Notes under the pieces: model-generated
What the model was told of the DNA's origin: nothing
What the model saw: the letters and a program-made list of their open reading frames with translations, nothing else
The model's database searches: none
NCBI GenBank assembly: GCA_902609885.1
Contig: CACLTT010000001.1
Coordinates: 140,723 to 204,722, forward strand
Source: an uncultured Candidatus Hydrogenedens sp.
Lineage (GTDB): Bacteria; Desulfobacterota_D; UBA1144
DNA: 64,000 nucleotides
Direction of reading: 5' to 3'
Position numbers and translations under genes: made by a program
Shown: positions 21,709-31,646 of the stretch, one piece after another
How positions within the stretch are numbered: the stretch's first letter is position 1
Layout: each line of letters starts with the position of its first letter

Positions 21709-22659
21709 TTACTTTTTATCTTTAAGATTTTCATCTAAGACTCTTAAAATATTTTGGCCTAAGAATTTATCAATGATTTTTGATTTTATTTTATTTTTTT
21801 TTAGCATATCACTAATTTTCTCAAAATCTGATGGCTTTCTGATTTCATTAGGGAAATCTTTTATTGGAGCTCCATCGATGTCAGATCCCAGGCTAATATG
21901 ATCCTCGCCACAAATATTTAATATATTTTTAAAGTGTGGAAGAATATCTGAAATAGAAACATTTTTTTTTGATGAAATAAATCTGTTATATAAAACTATA
22001 CCAATAACACCACCAAGATCTGAGATATTTTTTAATTGTTTATTACTCAAATTTCTTTCATGCCTTCTAATTTTTTTACAATTTGAATGAGTGGCTATTG
22101 GTATTAATTTCGTTTCTTTTATAGCTCTTTTAAAACTGTTTTCTGATAAGTGTGAAAGATCTAAAGATATACCTAAGTCATTCATTTTATTAATTAATTT
22201 AATCCCTTCTTCCTTTAAAGGACCATCTTTTGAAACACCAAATGCATATTTATTTTCGTCATTCCATGTCAGACCGATCGTTCTAACACCTTTTTCATAG
22301 AAGATATTTAAATCTTTAATTTTTTTTATAGGCTCAGCACCTTCCATTAAAAAATAAAGACCAATTCTTTTTTTATTAATTTTTTTTAATGATTTAAAAT
22401 TTTTTAAATGATAAAAGTTTTTATATTTTTTAAAAATACTTTCATAGAGTTTTATTTGTTTTATTGCTTCATCGTAATGTGAATCTTTTCTTCTATGCGA
22501 AACAAAAATAGTAGAGAATATAATATTTATTTTTGAATTAACTAATGATTCATATGAGATCATTAGGTTCTCGATATTTTCTTCAAATAGTCGTCTGTTA
22601 GCTCTTACAGAATAAGCTATATCCTGATGACAATCTACTAATATTGAATTTTTATTCAC
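21709..22659 (-). CDS. Membrane dipeptidase-like protein (peptidase family M19)
   Basis: Zinc dipeptidase fold of the renal-dipeptidase family. Visible are the N-terminal metal motif DCHQDIAY (family DxHND), the bridging glutamate block LYFLMEGAEPI, LGISLDLSHLSE, the histidine in IATHSNCKKIRRHERNLSN and the late LGSDIDGAPIKDF. Length is 316 residues, typical. No signal peptide is apparent, so it is probably cytoplasmic. It may cleave dipeptides or D-containing dipeptides. It converges on the rRNA operon and follows sucD by 24 bases on the same strand. Confidence 0.88.
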   Translation of the reverse strand: MNKNSILVDCHQDIAYSVRANRRLFEENIENLMISYESLVNSKINIIFSTIFVSHRRKDSHYDEAIKQIKLYESIFKKYKNFYHLKNFKSLKKINKKRIGLYFLMEGAEPIKKIKDLNIFYEKGVRTIGLTWNDENKYAFGVSKDGPLKEEGIKLINKMNDLGISLDLSHLSENSFKRAIKETKLIPIATHSNCKKIRRHERNLSNKQLKNISDLGGVIGIVLYNRFISSKKNVSISDILPHFKNILNICGEDHISLGSDIDGAPIKDFPNEIRKPSDFEKISDMLKKNKIKSKIIDKFLGQNILRVLDENLKDKK

Positions 22660-22683
22660 TAAAATATTATAACAAAGTTAAAA

Positions 22684-23550
22684 TTATAATAGAGATTTAA
22701 GTGTTTCGCCCATCTCCGCTGGACTTGGTGACACTTTTATACCAACAGACTCGAGAACATTTTTCTTCTCTTCAGCTGAGCCAGAACTTCCAGATACGAT
22801 TGCACCCGCATGGCCCATTCTTTTTCCTTTAGGAGCTGTTGCTCCGGCAATAAATGCTGCAACAGGTTTTTTAAAATTATCTTTTATCCAATGAGCAGCT
22901 TCTTGTTCGGCGCTACCACCAATTTCGCCAATCATTATAACTCCCTCAGTCTTAGGGTCATTATTAAAAAGCTCTAAGATATCTATAAAAGTAGATCCAA
23001 TAATAGGATCTCCACCAATCCCAACACAGCTAGATTGTCCAATTCCTAGTTGAGTTAATTGCCAAACAGCTTCATAAGTAAGTGTTCCACTTTTAGAAAT
23101 AATTCCAATATTTCCTTCTTTATGAATATATCCAGGCATAATTCCAACTTTTGCTTCTCCTGGCGTAATAACTCCAGGACAATTTGGACCAATCAGTGTT
23201 GATGATGATGCATCTACAACTTTTTTAACACTAACCATATCATTAGTGGGTATTCCTTCAGTTATACAAATTATAAGCTCAACGCCTGCATCGGTTGCCT
23301 CTAGAATTGCATCAGGTGCAAAAGCGGCTGGCACAAAAATAAGGCTAGTATTGGCTCCTTTGGCTTTACGAGCATCAACTACCGAATCAAATACCTCAAA
23401 ACCCTCTACCTCTGTTCCACCTTTTCCAGGTGTAACACCACCAACAACATTAGTTCCATATTCTCTGCATTGAGTTGCATGAAAGAGGCCTTGGCTTCCT
23501 GTTATACCCTGAACTATTAATTTTGTGTCGTTGTTAACTAAAATACTCAT
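22684..23550 (-). CDS. sucD: Succinyl-CoA synthetase, alpha subunit
   Basis: ADP-forming succinate-CoA ligase alpha subunit of the TCA cycle, holding the CoA site and the phosphohistidine. Visible are [14 protein letters not shown], the [20 protein letters not shown] core, [26 protein letters not shown] and the active-site [13 protein letters not shown]. The track start at 23595 adds 15 hydrophobic residues; the ATG at 23550 gives the normal N-terminus (288 residues). The beta subunit gene sucC, almost always directly upstream, is absent: the upstream neighbour is the divergent mtnP. Confidence 0.95.
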   Translation of the reverse strand: MSILVNNDTKLIVQGITGSQGLFHATQCREYGTNVVGGVTPGKGGTEVEGFEVFDSVVDARKAKGANTSLIFVPAAFAPDAILEATDAGVELIICITEGIPTNDMVSVKKVVDASSSTLIGPNCPGVITPGEAKVGIMPGYIHKEGNIGIISKSGTLTYEAVWQLTQLGIGQSSCVGIGGDPIIGSTFIDILELFNNDPKTEGVIMIGEIGGSAEQEAAHWIKDNFKKPVAAFIAGATAPKGKRMGHAGAIVSGSSGSAEEKKNVLESVGIKVSPSPAEMGETLKSLL

Positions 23551-23658
23551 GGGAATTTTGGAAATAAATATTATCACACATCTAAAAATAATCAAAATAT
23601 ATAAAAATATTTTTTTACTGATAAACTATACTGAAATTAGAATATTAGGAGATTAAAT

Positions 23659-24516
23659 TTGAAAATTGCAATAATAGGTGGAAGTGGTCTTTATGATATA
23701 GATAATCCCTCTGAAGCAGAGGAGCAGAACATAGTAACTCCTTGGGGTGAAACCTCATCGTCAATACTCAAAACCAAAAGTGGTGAGAATGAAATTTTCT
23801 TTCTATCTCGACATGGCAGAGGGCATCTTATTTCCCCATCTGAAATAAATTATAGAGCTAATATTTATGCACTTAAATTTCTGGGAGTTGATTGGATTAT
23901 ATCTGTTTCTGCGGTTGGAAGTTTAAAAGAAGAGATAGTTCCTGGAATGATTGTCTTACCTGATCAGTTTATTGATTTTACTAAACAAAGAAAATCTACT
24001 TTCTTTGATGAAGGAATAGTTGCGCATGTTTCAATGGCTAAGCCCATAAGTGAGAAATTATCATTTCATTTAGCAGATGCTTGTAAGCTTTTAGACATAA
24101 ATTTTAAAATGGGTGGAACTTATGTGTGCATAGAGGGTCCTCAATTTTCATCTTTAGCTGAAAGCAATTTCTATAGATCCTTAGGGGCAGATGTTATCGG
24201 AATGACAAATATGCCCGAAGCTAAGCTAGCAAGGGAAGCAGAAATCTGCTATTCAACATTAGCCTTGAGTACCGATTATGATTGTTGGCATGAAGAGCAC
24301 GAGTCTGTTACAGTTGATCAAGTTATTGATACCATGAACAATAATATCTCAAATGCAAAACAAGTTCTTAAAACTGCTACAGATGATTTTGATTTAGTTA
24401 AAGATTCATATATAGAGAACGCTCTTAAAGGATCTATAATATCTTCATTAGATTCCATAAAAGAGGATTCTTTAGAAAAATTATCTGCGATTATTAGAAA
24501 ATATCTTTTATCATAA
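23659..24516 (+). CDS. mtnP: S-methyl-5'-thioadenosine phosphorylase
   Basis: Cleaves methylthioadenosine, the polyamine and quorum by-product, to adenine and methylthioribose 1-phosphate. Visible are IAIIGGSGLYDID at the N-terminus, SRHGRGHLISPSEINYRAN, AVGSLKEEIVPG and the purine pocket GGTYVCIEGPQFSS with GMTNMPEAKLAREAE. Length is 285 residues. The start is TTG with a good Shine-Dalgarno (TAGGAG) nearby. The S-residue-rich substrate loop fits MTAP rather than purine nucleoside phosphorylase. A PfkB kinase follows 18 bases downstream. Confidence 0.94.
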   Translation: MKIAIIGGSGLYDIDNPSEAEEQNIVTPWGETSSSILKTKSGENEIFFLSRHGRGHLISPSEINYRANIYALKFLGVDWIISVSAVGSLKEEIVPGMIVLPDQFIDFTKQRKSTFFDEGIVAHVSMAKPISEKLSFHLADACKLLDINFKMGGTYVCIEGPQFSSLAESNFYRSLGADVIGMTNMPEAKLAREAEICYSTLALSTDYDCWHEEHESVTVDQVIDTMNNNISNAKQVLKTATDDFDLVKDSYIENALKGSIISSLDSIKEDSLEKLSAIIRKYLLS

Positions 24517-24534
24517 ATTAATGGAGGTTGTATT

Positions 24535-25443
24535 ATGTCTATAATAGTAGTTGGCTCAACTGCATTTGATGATATTGAAACACCAAAAGGTAAAAGAGAC
24601 AGAATAATCGGCGGCTCATGTATTTATTTTTCATTGGCCGCTTGTTTCAGATCAAACCCCAGAATTGTATCAGTTGTTGGAAAGGATTTTTCAAAAAATT
24701 TTTTTAAAGAACTTAATAAGAAAGGTATAGATACTTCAGGTCTACTTGTAAAGGATGGCAAAACTTTCTCTTGGGGTGGAAAATATAAATCAATTTCTGA
24801 AGATCCAGAGACAAAGTTCACAAACTTGAATGTTTTTGAAAATTTCCTTCCAATCATTCCAACTTCTTATAAATTAAAAAATAAAATAGTTTTTTTGGCT
24901 AATATTGATCCTGATTTACAGAATAAAGTTTTGGACAGTTTAGATTCAAAAAAATTTATAGGAATGGATACTATGAATTTCTGGATTAATTCAAAAAGAA
25001 AATCCCTTGATAGGGCTTTTGAAAGAATTAATTTATTGACTATAAATGAATTAGAATTAGGTTTGATAACAAAAAAGAAATCACTGGAAAAATCTTTAGA
25101 ATATATTTTTAATAGGTATCCTATTAAATTTTTAGTTGTTAAAAAAGGAAGTTCTGGATCTCTTCTTGCAACACGTAATAGTTTGAATTGGATTCCATGT
25201 TATCCATTTGCAAAAATGATAGACCCTACTGGAGCTGGTGATAGTTTTGCTGGAGGATTATTTAGTTTTTTAAATAATGTAAATTCTTTTGATAAAAAAA
25301 ATATTCTTTTGGGTATGATTTACGGGAGTGCAATTGCTTCTTTTACTATTGAAAGTTTTGGAACTAATAAAATATTTAATTTGTCTAAGAAGGAAATTGA
25401 TAATAGATATAAGTTATTAAAAAAAATTGCTAAGATTATTTAG
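24535..25443 (+). CDS. PfkB-family carbohydrate or nucleoside kinase
   Basis: Ribokinase-fold kinase with the N-terminal glycine pair region IIGGSCIYFSLA and the C-terminal PfkB signature DPTGAGDSFAGGLFSF holding the catalytic aspartate. Length is 302 residues. A strong Shine-Dalgarno (GGAGG) precedes the ATG. It follows mtnP, an arrangement seen in several deltaproteobacteria-like genomes, so adenosine, methylthioribose or another product of nucleoside salvage is a likely substrate. The sequence alone does not fix it. The 3' end overlaps the convergent DUF1844 gene by 8 bases. Confidence 0.85.
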   Translation: MSIIVVGSTAFDDIETPKGKRDRIIGGSCIYFSLAACFRSNPRIVSVVGKDFSKNFFKELNKKGIDTSGLLVKDGKTFSWGGKYKSISEDPETKFTNLNVFENFLPIIPTSYKLKNKIVFLANIDPDLQNKVLDSLDSKKFIGMDTMNFWINSKRKSLDRAFERINLLTINELELGLITKKKSLEKSLEYIFNRYPIKFLVVKKGSSGSLLATRNSLNWIPCYPFAKMIDPTGAGDSFAGGLFSFLNNVNSFDKKNILLGMIYGSAIASFTIESFGTNKIFNLSKKEIDNRYKLLKKIAKII

Positions 25444-25711
25444 TTTCGGCGTCATTAGTAGTCGCTTTAACATACAACATTTTTAGATTTGATAAAGTTT
25501 CATCTATTACTTTTGACTCACTATCAGTTAGATTACCTATTGTTTTTTGTTTAAGTGTATCAAGTATATCAATTAAATCTTTTGCTCTATTCAAATCAGT
25601 CTCAATTTTTCCTGTACTTGGGTCAGGAGCTAAACCAAGGTGAATTGTAGCATTTACCGCATATGATAAAACTATATTCGAAAAATCCATTATTGATTGA
25701 TTTGAAGACAT
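25436..25711 (-). CDS. DUF1844 family protein
   Basis: A 91-residue helical protein that starts SNQSIMDFSNIVLSYAVNATIHLGLAPDPSTGK and matches the DUF1844 pattern (short helix, LG, pDp-tg). The function is not established for the family. It often sits near mtnP-PfkB in deltaproteobacterial relatives, and here it converges on PfkB. Upstream, mrp ends 21 bases away on the same strand. Confidence 0.75.
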   Translation of the reverse strand: MSSNQSIMDFSNIVLSYAVNATIHLGLAPDPSTGKIETDLNRAKDLIDILDTLKQKTIGNLTDSESKVIDETLSNLKMLYVKATTNDAETK

Positions 25712-25732
25712 AACAATATTTTAATACTTAAA

Positions 25733-26764
25733 TTATAAATTTTCCAGAATAGTTTCTGCAATTTTAGTAAATGCTTTTGAAGTTTCAGATTCTGGGTTTG
25801 AATAAACTATGGGTTGACCACTATCTCCACCTTTTCGAATTTCAGGATCAATGGGTATTTCACCCAAAAATGGTACACTAAACTTTTCAGCAATTGCTTT
25901 TCCACCACCTCTGCCAAAGATATCTATAATTTTATCTCCATCTTGAAGGTAGCTCATATTCTCTACAATACCTAAAACTGGGACATCTAGTTTTTTAAAC
26001 ATTTGGATACCTCTTTTAACATCTAATAGAGCTACATCCTGAGGAGTTGTTACTATCACGCCACCTGATAGTGGGACAGTCTGGATTAATGATAAATGTG
26101 CATCACCTGTACCGGGCGGTAAATCAACAACTAAATTATCGACACCTTCCCATTCAACATCTTCTATAAATTGTTTAATTGCACCATGAACCATAGGGCC
26201 TCTCCAAATAACTGTATCTTCTTCTCCAAGAAGGAAGCCTATAGACATCATTTTTATATTGAATTTTTCAATTGGGATTATTTTTTCATCTTTTGTGGCC
26301 ATAGGTTTAGTGTTGATACCACACATCATAGGTATGCTTGGGCCCCATATATCTGCATCCATTAACCCAATATTTTTTATTTTCTTAGAAAAAGCAATGG
26401 CTAAATTAATTGCTACAGTAGATTTACCAACGCCACCTTTACCACTTGCAACTGCTAGATATTTATCAATTTTTGGCAGTTTTATATTTTGAGAATTATC
26501 TGGAGGTGATTGACCGTTAGCCTTTTTAAAAACTGAGAATTCAAATTCTGGTAAATCAAAACCTTCGCGAGAGAAAGCATTATTGATAGCCACTGCAATT
26601 TTTTTTGCAACCTCTTCATCTTCTTTGGGCAGTTCAATATAAATTAAGGTTTTATTTTCAATAAAATCAACATTTTTTATAATTCCAAAAGAAACAATAT
26701 CTCTTGTAAAACCAGGAAAATTTACATCTTTCAGAATTGTTAAAACTTTTTCTTTATCAAGCAT
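25733..26764 (-). CDS. mrp: Iron-sulfur cluster carrier ATPase Mrp/ApbC
   Basis: P-loop ATPase that carries Fe-S clusters to target proteins. An N-terminal MIP18/DUF59 domain of about 85 residues precedes the ATPase with AVASGKGGVGKSTVAINLA, LMDADIWGPSIPMM and DNLVVDLPPGTGDAHLSL. The track start (26797) overlaps sufT by 29 bases; the ATG at 26764, four bases after the sufT stop, is a better start and gives 343 residues. The gene follows sufT, a natural partner. Confidence 0.93.
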   Translation of the reverse strand: MLDKEKVLTILKDVNFPGFTRDIVSFGIIKNVDFIENKTLIYIELPKEDEEVAKKIAVAINNAFSREGFDLPEFEFSVFKKANGQSPPDNSQNIKLPKIDKYLAVASGKGGVGKSTVAINLAIAFSKKIKNIGLMDADIWGPSIPMMCGINTKPMATKDEKIIPIEKFNIKMMSIGFLLGEEDTVIWRGPMVHGAIKQFIEDVEWEGVDNLVVDLPPGTGDAHLSLIQTVPLSGGVIVTTPQDVALLDVKRGIQMFKKLDVPVLGIVENMSYLQDGDKIIDIFGRGGGKAIAEKFSVPFLGEIPIDPEIRKGGDSGQPIVYSNPESETSKAFTKIAETILENL

Positions 26765-26768
26765 ATCT

Positions 26769-27167
26769 TTACATGCCGAGCTTTTGCTTGGCTTCATCGC
26801 TCATCATATTTGGATTCCATGGAGGATCCCATACGATCTCTATTAAAACATTTTTTGCACCTAAAGCATAAAGCACATTCTCTGCCTGTTTAGAAATTGC
26901 ACTTCCCATAGAGCAGCCAGGGGTAGTAAGTGTCATTTTGATGCTGATATTGTTATCAGCTGTTTCAACAGAATATATTAGTCCAAGATCAACAATACTC
27001 ACAGGGAGCTCTGGATCCATTACATTCTTTAAAGCATCAAATACTGTCTCTTGAGTAAAAACAAAATCTGACTTGTCTGTATCTTTTTTGAAATTTGTCA
27101 TTTTAACTTCGTTTTGACCGGAATCAGTATTTTCGTTAATGTTTTTCTTAAATATTATTTTTTTCAT
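26769..27167 (-). CDS. sufT: MIP18/SufT-family iron-sulfur assembly protein
   Basis: DUF59 domain protein involved in Fe-S cluster maturation. Visible are MDPELPVSIVDLGLIYSV and TLTTPGCSMGSAISKQAE with a conserved cysteine, then VWDPPWNPNMMSDEAK at the end. An extra low-complexity N-terminal segment of about 40 residues precedes the domain. The ATG at 27167 has AAGG five bases upstream and is preferred over 27185. It heads a two-gene unit with mrp. Confidence 0.88.
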   Translation of the reverse strand: MKKIIFKKNINENTDSGQNEVKMTNFKKDTDKSDFVFTQETVFDALKNVMDPELPVSIVDLGLIYSVETADNNISIKMTLTTPGCSMGSAISKQAENVLYALGAKNVLIEIVWDPPWNPNMMSDEAKQKLGM

Positions 27168-27248
27168 AATGACCTTAGTATACATAATAAAAATACAGAT
27201 TCACTTTTATAGTATTTCACGGATAATTATTATATATTAGGTTTAAAG

Positions 27249-28307
27249 ATGAGAAGAAATACAAGATGTTTTAATTTGGGAAAAGTAAATATTGGATCTG
27301 ATCATCCTATTTCAGTTCAATCAATGACAAAGACCGATACAAGGGATATTGAAAAAACTGTTGAACAGATCAATGAATTACAAATGGCTGGCTGTGATAT
27401 AATTAGATGTGCAGTACCTAATATTGATGCTGCAAAATCACTGAAAGGCATAATTTTAAAAACAAAATTGCCCATAGTAGCAGACATACACTTTGAATAT
27501 AGGTTAGCGCTTGAGGCTATTAAGTCCGGCGTTCATGGTTTAAGAATAAATCCAGGAAATATTGGACAAAAAAAAAGAATAATATCAGTGGTTCAATCAG
27601 CAAAAGATTCTAATATACCAATTAGAATAGGAGTTAACTCTGGTTCTCTTGAAAAAGATTTACTTGAAAAATACGGCTATCCTTCTGCAGATGCGCTTGT
27701 TGAAAGTGCAGAGAGACATCTATCAATATTAGATGAGTTGGATTTCAAAAATGTTAAGGTTTCCGTTAAATCAAGTAATGTAAATATAATGATTGATGCT
27801 TATAGAAAACTTGCAAAAAAAACTGATGTTCCATTTCATTTAGGTGTTACCGAGTCTGGCACATATGAGATTGGATCTGTAAAATCCTCAATTGGTATTG
27901 GTAGTTTAATATCTGAAGGCATTGGAGATACAATTAGAGTTTCGTTAACGGATGATCCTGTAAAAGAAGTAAAAATGGGAAAGAATATATTAAAAGCATT
28001 GGGCCATTTTGAGAATGGAATTGAGTTAATAACTTGCCCAGGTTGTGGAAGACTTGAAATTGATCTGCAGTCTTTAGTAGAAGATGTAGAAAAAAGAATT
28101 GAAAAAATTAAAATTAAAAAAACTTTAAAAGTATCGATACTTGGCTGTGTTGTAAATGGACCAGGGGAAGCCTTAGGTTCTGACATTGGTATAGCAGGTG
28201 GAAGAGGTAAGGGGCAAATCTATAAAAATGGAAAAATTTATAAATCTTGTAAGGAATCTGAAATAGTAGATATTCTTGTTGAAGAGATAGAAAAAATTAA
28301 CTTATGA
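27249..28307 (+). CDS. ispG: 4-hydroxy-3-methylbut-2-en-1-yl diphosphate synthase
   Basis: [4Fe-4S] enzyme of the MEP isoprenoid pathway. Visible are VQSMTKTDTRD near the N-terminus, the GLRINPGNIG barrel block, the cluster motif ELITCPGCGRLEIDL and VSILGCVVNGPGEALG, together supplying the three cysteines. Length is 352 residues. Because the product is made in the cytosol with a reduced flavodoxin or ferredoxin, its Fe-S demand fits the adjacent mrp-sufT. It is followed 11 bases later by proS. Confidence 0.97.
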   Translation: MRRNTRCFNLGKVNIGSDHPISVQSMTKTDTRDIEKTVEQINELQMAGCDIIRCAVPNIDAAKSLKGIILKTKLPIVADIHFEYRLALEAIKSGVHGLRINPGNIGQKKRIISVVQSAKDSNIPIRIGVNSGSLEKDLLEKYGYPSADALVESAERHLSILDELDFKNVKVSVKSSNVNIMIDAYRKLAKKTDVPFHLGVTESGTYEIGSVKSSIGIGSLISEGIGDTIRVSLTDDPVKEVKMGKNILKALGHFENGIELITCPGCGRLEIDLQSLVEDVEKRIEKIKIKKTLKVSILGCVVNGPGEALGSDIGIAGGRGKGQIYKNGKIYKSCKESEIVDILVEEIEKINL

Positions 28308-28317
28308 GGCTCTCTGT

Positions 28318-30063
28318 TTGAAATTATCACAATATTTATTAGCAACATTAAAAGAGGCTCCAAATGATGCCGAGACAGCCAGTCATAAATTAATGATTAG
28401 GGCTGGTATGATCAGAAAAGTTGCTGCAGGTATTTATAATTTCTTACCAATAGGGTTAAAAGTTTTAAGAAAAGTTGAAAATATTATTAGAGAAGAAATG
28501 AATTCCGCGGGAGCAATTGAAGTTATGATGCCTTTTGTTACGCCCGCGGATTTATGGGAAAAGAGCGGGAGGTGGAATATTTATGGAAAAGAGCTTTTGA
28601 GATTCAAAGATAGAGCTGATAGAGATTTTTGTCTTGGCCCAACCCATGAAGAGGTCATAACCGATTTAGTCGATAAGGAAATAAAGTCGTATAAAAATCT
28701 ACCAATAACAATTTATCAGATTCAACCAAAATTTAGAGATGAAATAAGACCTAGATTTGGAGTAATGAGGGCTCGAGAATTTATTATGAAAGATGCTTAT
28801 AGTTTTGACATAGACGAAAATTCAGCAGACTTATCTTATAAAAAAATGTTTGAAGCATATAATAGAATTTTTGAAAGATGTGGCTTGGAATTTCGAGCAG
28901 TTGAGGCAGATTCTGGAAATATCGGCGGAAGTTTTTCTCATGAATTTATGGTTTTGGCAGAAACAGGTGAGGATTTAATAATGGTTTGTGATGAATGTGA
29001 TTATGCGTCGAATATTGAAACTACTCCTGTTGTTTTTACTCAAGATGATTTAAATCTAAAAAAACATGAAAATAATAGGGGTGCTGGTCAAGAAATGCCA
29101 GAAAATAAAATTGAAAAAATTTCTACTCCCTCATGTATTACTGTAAAAGAAGTATCAGATTTTTTAAAGATTAAAATTAATAAAATTGTAAAAACTATGA
29201 TTCTATCCACAAATCAAGGAATCGAAGCAGTTTTAATAAGAGGCGATCACGAACTTAGTTTGACAAAATATAAAAAAAATAGAGATTTAGAGTTTGCAGA
29301 TCTAGCTACAGATGAAGAAATTTCAAAAATTAATACTGCAAAAGGATTTAGCGGTCCAGTTAATCTGAACATAAACATTTTTGCCGATAATGAATTAAGA
29401 AATATGACCTCCTTTGTTACTGGATCAAATGAGAAAGACTTTCATTTACTAAATGTAAATCATGAAAAAGATTTTAAAATTGAAGGCTTTTTAGATTGTA
29501 GACAATCCGTTGATGGAGATGTTTGTCCTGGGTACCCAGATTTTACTTTAAGGTCAACTAGGGGAATAGAGGTAGGCCATGTTTTTAAGCTTGGCACAAA
29601 ATATAGTGATTCTATGAAAGCTGGTTTTACTGATAAAAATGGAAATGATATCAATTTTTATATGGGTTGCTATGGTATTGGAGTTGGTAGAGTTGTTGCG
29701 GCAGCTATTGAGCAAAATAATGACAAGCAAGGAATAAGGCTACCTAGTAATTTGGCTCCTTTTGAAGTCATAGTAATTCCTACTGATACAAAAAATGAAA
29801 AAGTTATGAATATAGCAATTAAAATTTATCATAATTTCTTGAAAAATGGATATGATGTAGCTTTAGATGACAGAACAGATAGCGCAGGAATCAAATTTAA
29901 AGATTCTGAATTATTAGGGATACCTATACAAATAACAATTGGTCCTAAATCTTTAGAGAAAGACATTGTTGAATTTAAAGAAAGAGTTAATATGAAAAAA
30001 AATGAATTTAAAATGGATGATATTGAGGGTTTACTAAATCTTGCAAATGAAAAAATTAGATAA
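28318..30063 (+). CDS. proS: Prolyl-tRNA synthetase (bacterial type with editing domain)
   Basis: Class II aminoacyl-tRNA synthetase. Motif blocks include LMIRAGMIRKVAAGIYNFLPIG, GPTHEEVITDLV, RPRFGVMRAREFIMKDAYSF and GCYGIGVGRVVAAAIEQ. An editing (YbaK-like) insertion of about 180 residues lies in the middle (about 225-400), and the anticodon-binding domain is at the C-terminus. Length is 581 residues. The start is TTG; no ATG exists nearby in frame. It shares a transcript with ispG and pyrF. Confidence 0.97.
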   Translation: MKLSQYLLATLKEAPNDAETASHKLMIRAGMIRKVAAGIYNFLPIGLKVLRKVENIIREEMNSAGAIEVMMPFVTPADLWEKSGRWNIYGKELLRFKDRADRDFCLGPTHEEVITDLVDKEIKSYKNLPITIYQIQPKFRDEIRPRFGVMRAREFIMKDAYSFDIDENSADLSYKKMFEAYNRIFERCGLEFRAVEADSGNIGGSFSHEFMVLAETGEDLIMVCDECDYASNIETTPVVFTQDDLNLKKHENNRGAGQEMPENKIEKISTPSCITVKEVSDFLKIKINKIVKTMILSTNQGIEAVLIRGDHELSLTKYKKNRDLEFADLATDEEISKINTAKGFSGPVNLNINIFADNELRNMTSFVTGSNEKDFHLLNVNHEKDFKIEGFLDCRQSVDGDVCPGYPDFTLRSTRGIEVGHVFKLGTKYSDSMKAGFTDKNGNDINFYMGCYGIGVGRVVAAAIEQNNDKQGIRLPSNLAPFEVIVIPTDTKNEKVMNIAIKIYHNFLKNGYDVALDDRTDSAGIKFKDSELLGIPIQITIGPKSLEKDIVEFKERVNMKKNEFKMDDIEGLLNLANEKIR

Positions 30064-30754
30064 ACTAATATTGGCGATTGATTCGGATAATTTTAATGAT
30101 ATTCAAAATTTGATAAATGAACTATGTCCACCTATTAAGATTGTTAAAATTGGTCCAATTTCTTTTTTAAATAATTATCAAAAAATAATTGAATTCATTA
30201 ATGAAAAAAATATATCAATTATGTTTGATTTTAAGTTTTTCGATATACCTAATACTATGAGTTCTAGCATAAATTTTATGTTTTTTAATAATATTAAAAT
30301 TTTTACAATTCATGCTCTTTCTGGGGAAAAAGCCATAACAGAAGTAAAAAAAAATCTTGTTAGTAAAGAGCAAGAGTTAGAACAAAAGTCACCAAAAATG
30401 TTTGCTGTTACAGTACTTACTAGTTTTGATCAGAATGATTTGGATTCTCTTAATTTTAAAGGAGATATATCAGATAATGTCCTAAATCTGGCGGAGAAAT
30501 CTATAAAATCTGGTGTAGATGGTTTGGTTTGTTCTGGAGATGAGATTGGTTTGATCAGGAAAAATTTTGGCCACGATGTAGAAATTCTAGTTCCTGGAGT
30601 TAGATTTAATACTCAATTGAATGATCAATCAAGAGTAATTTCTCCAAGAGAGGCTATTGATTTAGGTGCAAACTATATTGTTCTTGGAAGAACAGTAACC
30701 GATAGTCCTGATATGAAGAAACAATTAGATGATATAATTAAAACTTTAGACTGA
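30047..30754 (+). CDS. pyrF: Orotidine 5'-phosphate decarboxylase
   Basis: Makes UMP in the last pyrimidine step. The group I signature DFKFFDIPNTM holds the catalytic Lys and Asp residues, and LVPGVRF plus LGRTVTDSPD bind phosphate. Length is about 235 residues. The track start is TTG at 30041; the ATG at 30047 is preferred. The 5' end overlaps proS by 17 bases. pyrD is at 10.9 kb, so pyrimidine genes are scattered. Confidence 0.95.
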   Translation: MKKLDKLILAIDSDNFNDIQNLINELCPPIKIVKIGPISFLNNYQKIIEFINEKNISIMFDFKFFDIPNTMSSSINFMFFNNIKIFTIHALSGEKAITEVKKNLVSKEQELEQKSPKMFAVTVLTSFDQNDLDSLNFKGDISDNVLNLAEKSIKSGVDGLVCSGDEIGLIRKNFGHDVEILVPGVRFNTQLNDQSRVISPREAIDLGANYIVLGRTVTDSPDMKKQLDDIIKTLD

Positions 30755-30776
30755 TTGAACATATGGAGGTATAAAG

Positions 30777-31646
30777 ATGCCAATAAATAAAGATCTAATT
30801 GGATATGAGACAAAAAAAGTTGAAACACTTATACTGAGAGAAAAAGTAATAGAATATTTATCAGCGATAAATTCAACCAATAATTATTATTCTTTAAATA
30901 ATGTTGGACCACCTATATTTAATGTTGTTCAAGAAATATCTCTTCTAGAATCAATCTGGAAAATGCCAGAACTTTATGGGTCAAAAGAAGAAATGGAGCA
31001 AAGTGTTCTAATGCTGGTACACGGCGAGCAGAATATGGTTTTTAATAAATTGTTATCTTTTAATATTAAAGTTATTTCTCAAGCAAAAATTGATTCAATT
31101 GTTCAAAAAGGGTCTAATTATATTTTAAAGCTTAGCGTAACTCATTTAGATGATAACAATAATCAATTGGGAAGCTCTTGCTGGACATTGTTTATTAGGG
31201 CTGCTGAATCCGATATTGTTAAAACAGAAAAGCCCAAAAATATACAAAAAAAACAGCCCCCTCAAACTGATGTGAGGATACCAATAAATTCAAAATCTTT
31301 TGAAATAGGGGATGATATTACTTATAAGTATTCAAAAGCATCTAATGATTTTAATCCTATACATATTGACGAGGATACTGCAAAAAAAGCAGGACTTTCG
31401 GGAATTATAGTTCATGGTCTATGTACAATGGCAATGACAATGGAAAAGCTTATTAGTATGAATATCTCAGATGATCCATCAAGGCTAAAGTCAATTTCAT
31501 TAAGATTTTCAAGCCCGGTCTATCCAGGAGATAAATTAACTGTAAAAACTTTTGATGGTGATGAAAAAAATAAATTTAATTTTGAAGTTGAAAATCAATC
31601 AAATATTAAAGTTATTAAAAATGGATCTTTCGAGGTTATTGGCTAG
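30777..31646 (+). CDS. MaoC-like double hot-dog (R)-specific enoyl-CoA hydratase or HTD2-type dehydratase
   Basis: Double hot-dog protein. The N-terminal half (about 1-150) resembles the FAS1-type dehydratase region, and the C-terminal half contains the hydratase-2 motif YKYSKASNDFNPIHIDEDTA followed by AGLSGIIVHGLCTMAM with the catalytic Asp and His. Length is 289 residues. A strong Shine-Dalgarno GGAGG precedes it. Likely roles are hydration of enoyl-CoA in fatty-acid degradation or 3-hydroxyacyl dehydration; the true acyl substrate is unknown. It converges on hflX with an 11-base overlap. Confidence 0.82.
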   Translation: MPINKDLIGYETKKVETLILREKVIEYLSAINSTNNYYSLNNVGPPIFNVVQEISLLESIWKMPELYGSKEEMEQSVLMLVHGEQNMVFNKLLSFNIKVISQAKIDSIVQKGSNYILKLSVTHLDDNNNQLGSSCWTLFIRAAESDIVKTEKPKNIQKKQPPQTDVRIPINSKSFEIGDDITYKYSKASNDFNPIHIDEDTAKKAGLSGIIVHGLCTMAMTMEKLISMNISDDPSRLKSISLRFSSPVYPGDKLTVKTFDGDEKNKFNFEVENQSNIKVIKNGSFEVIG

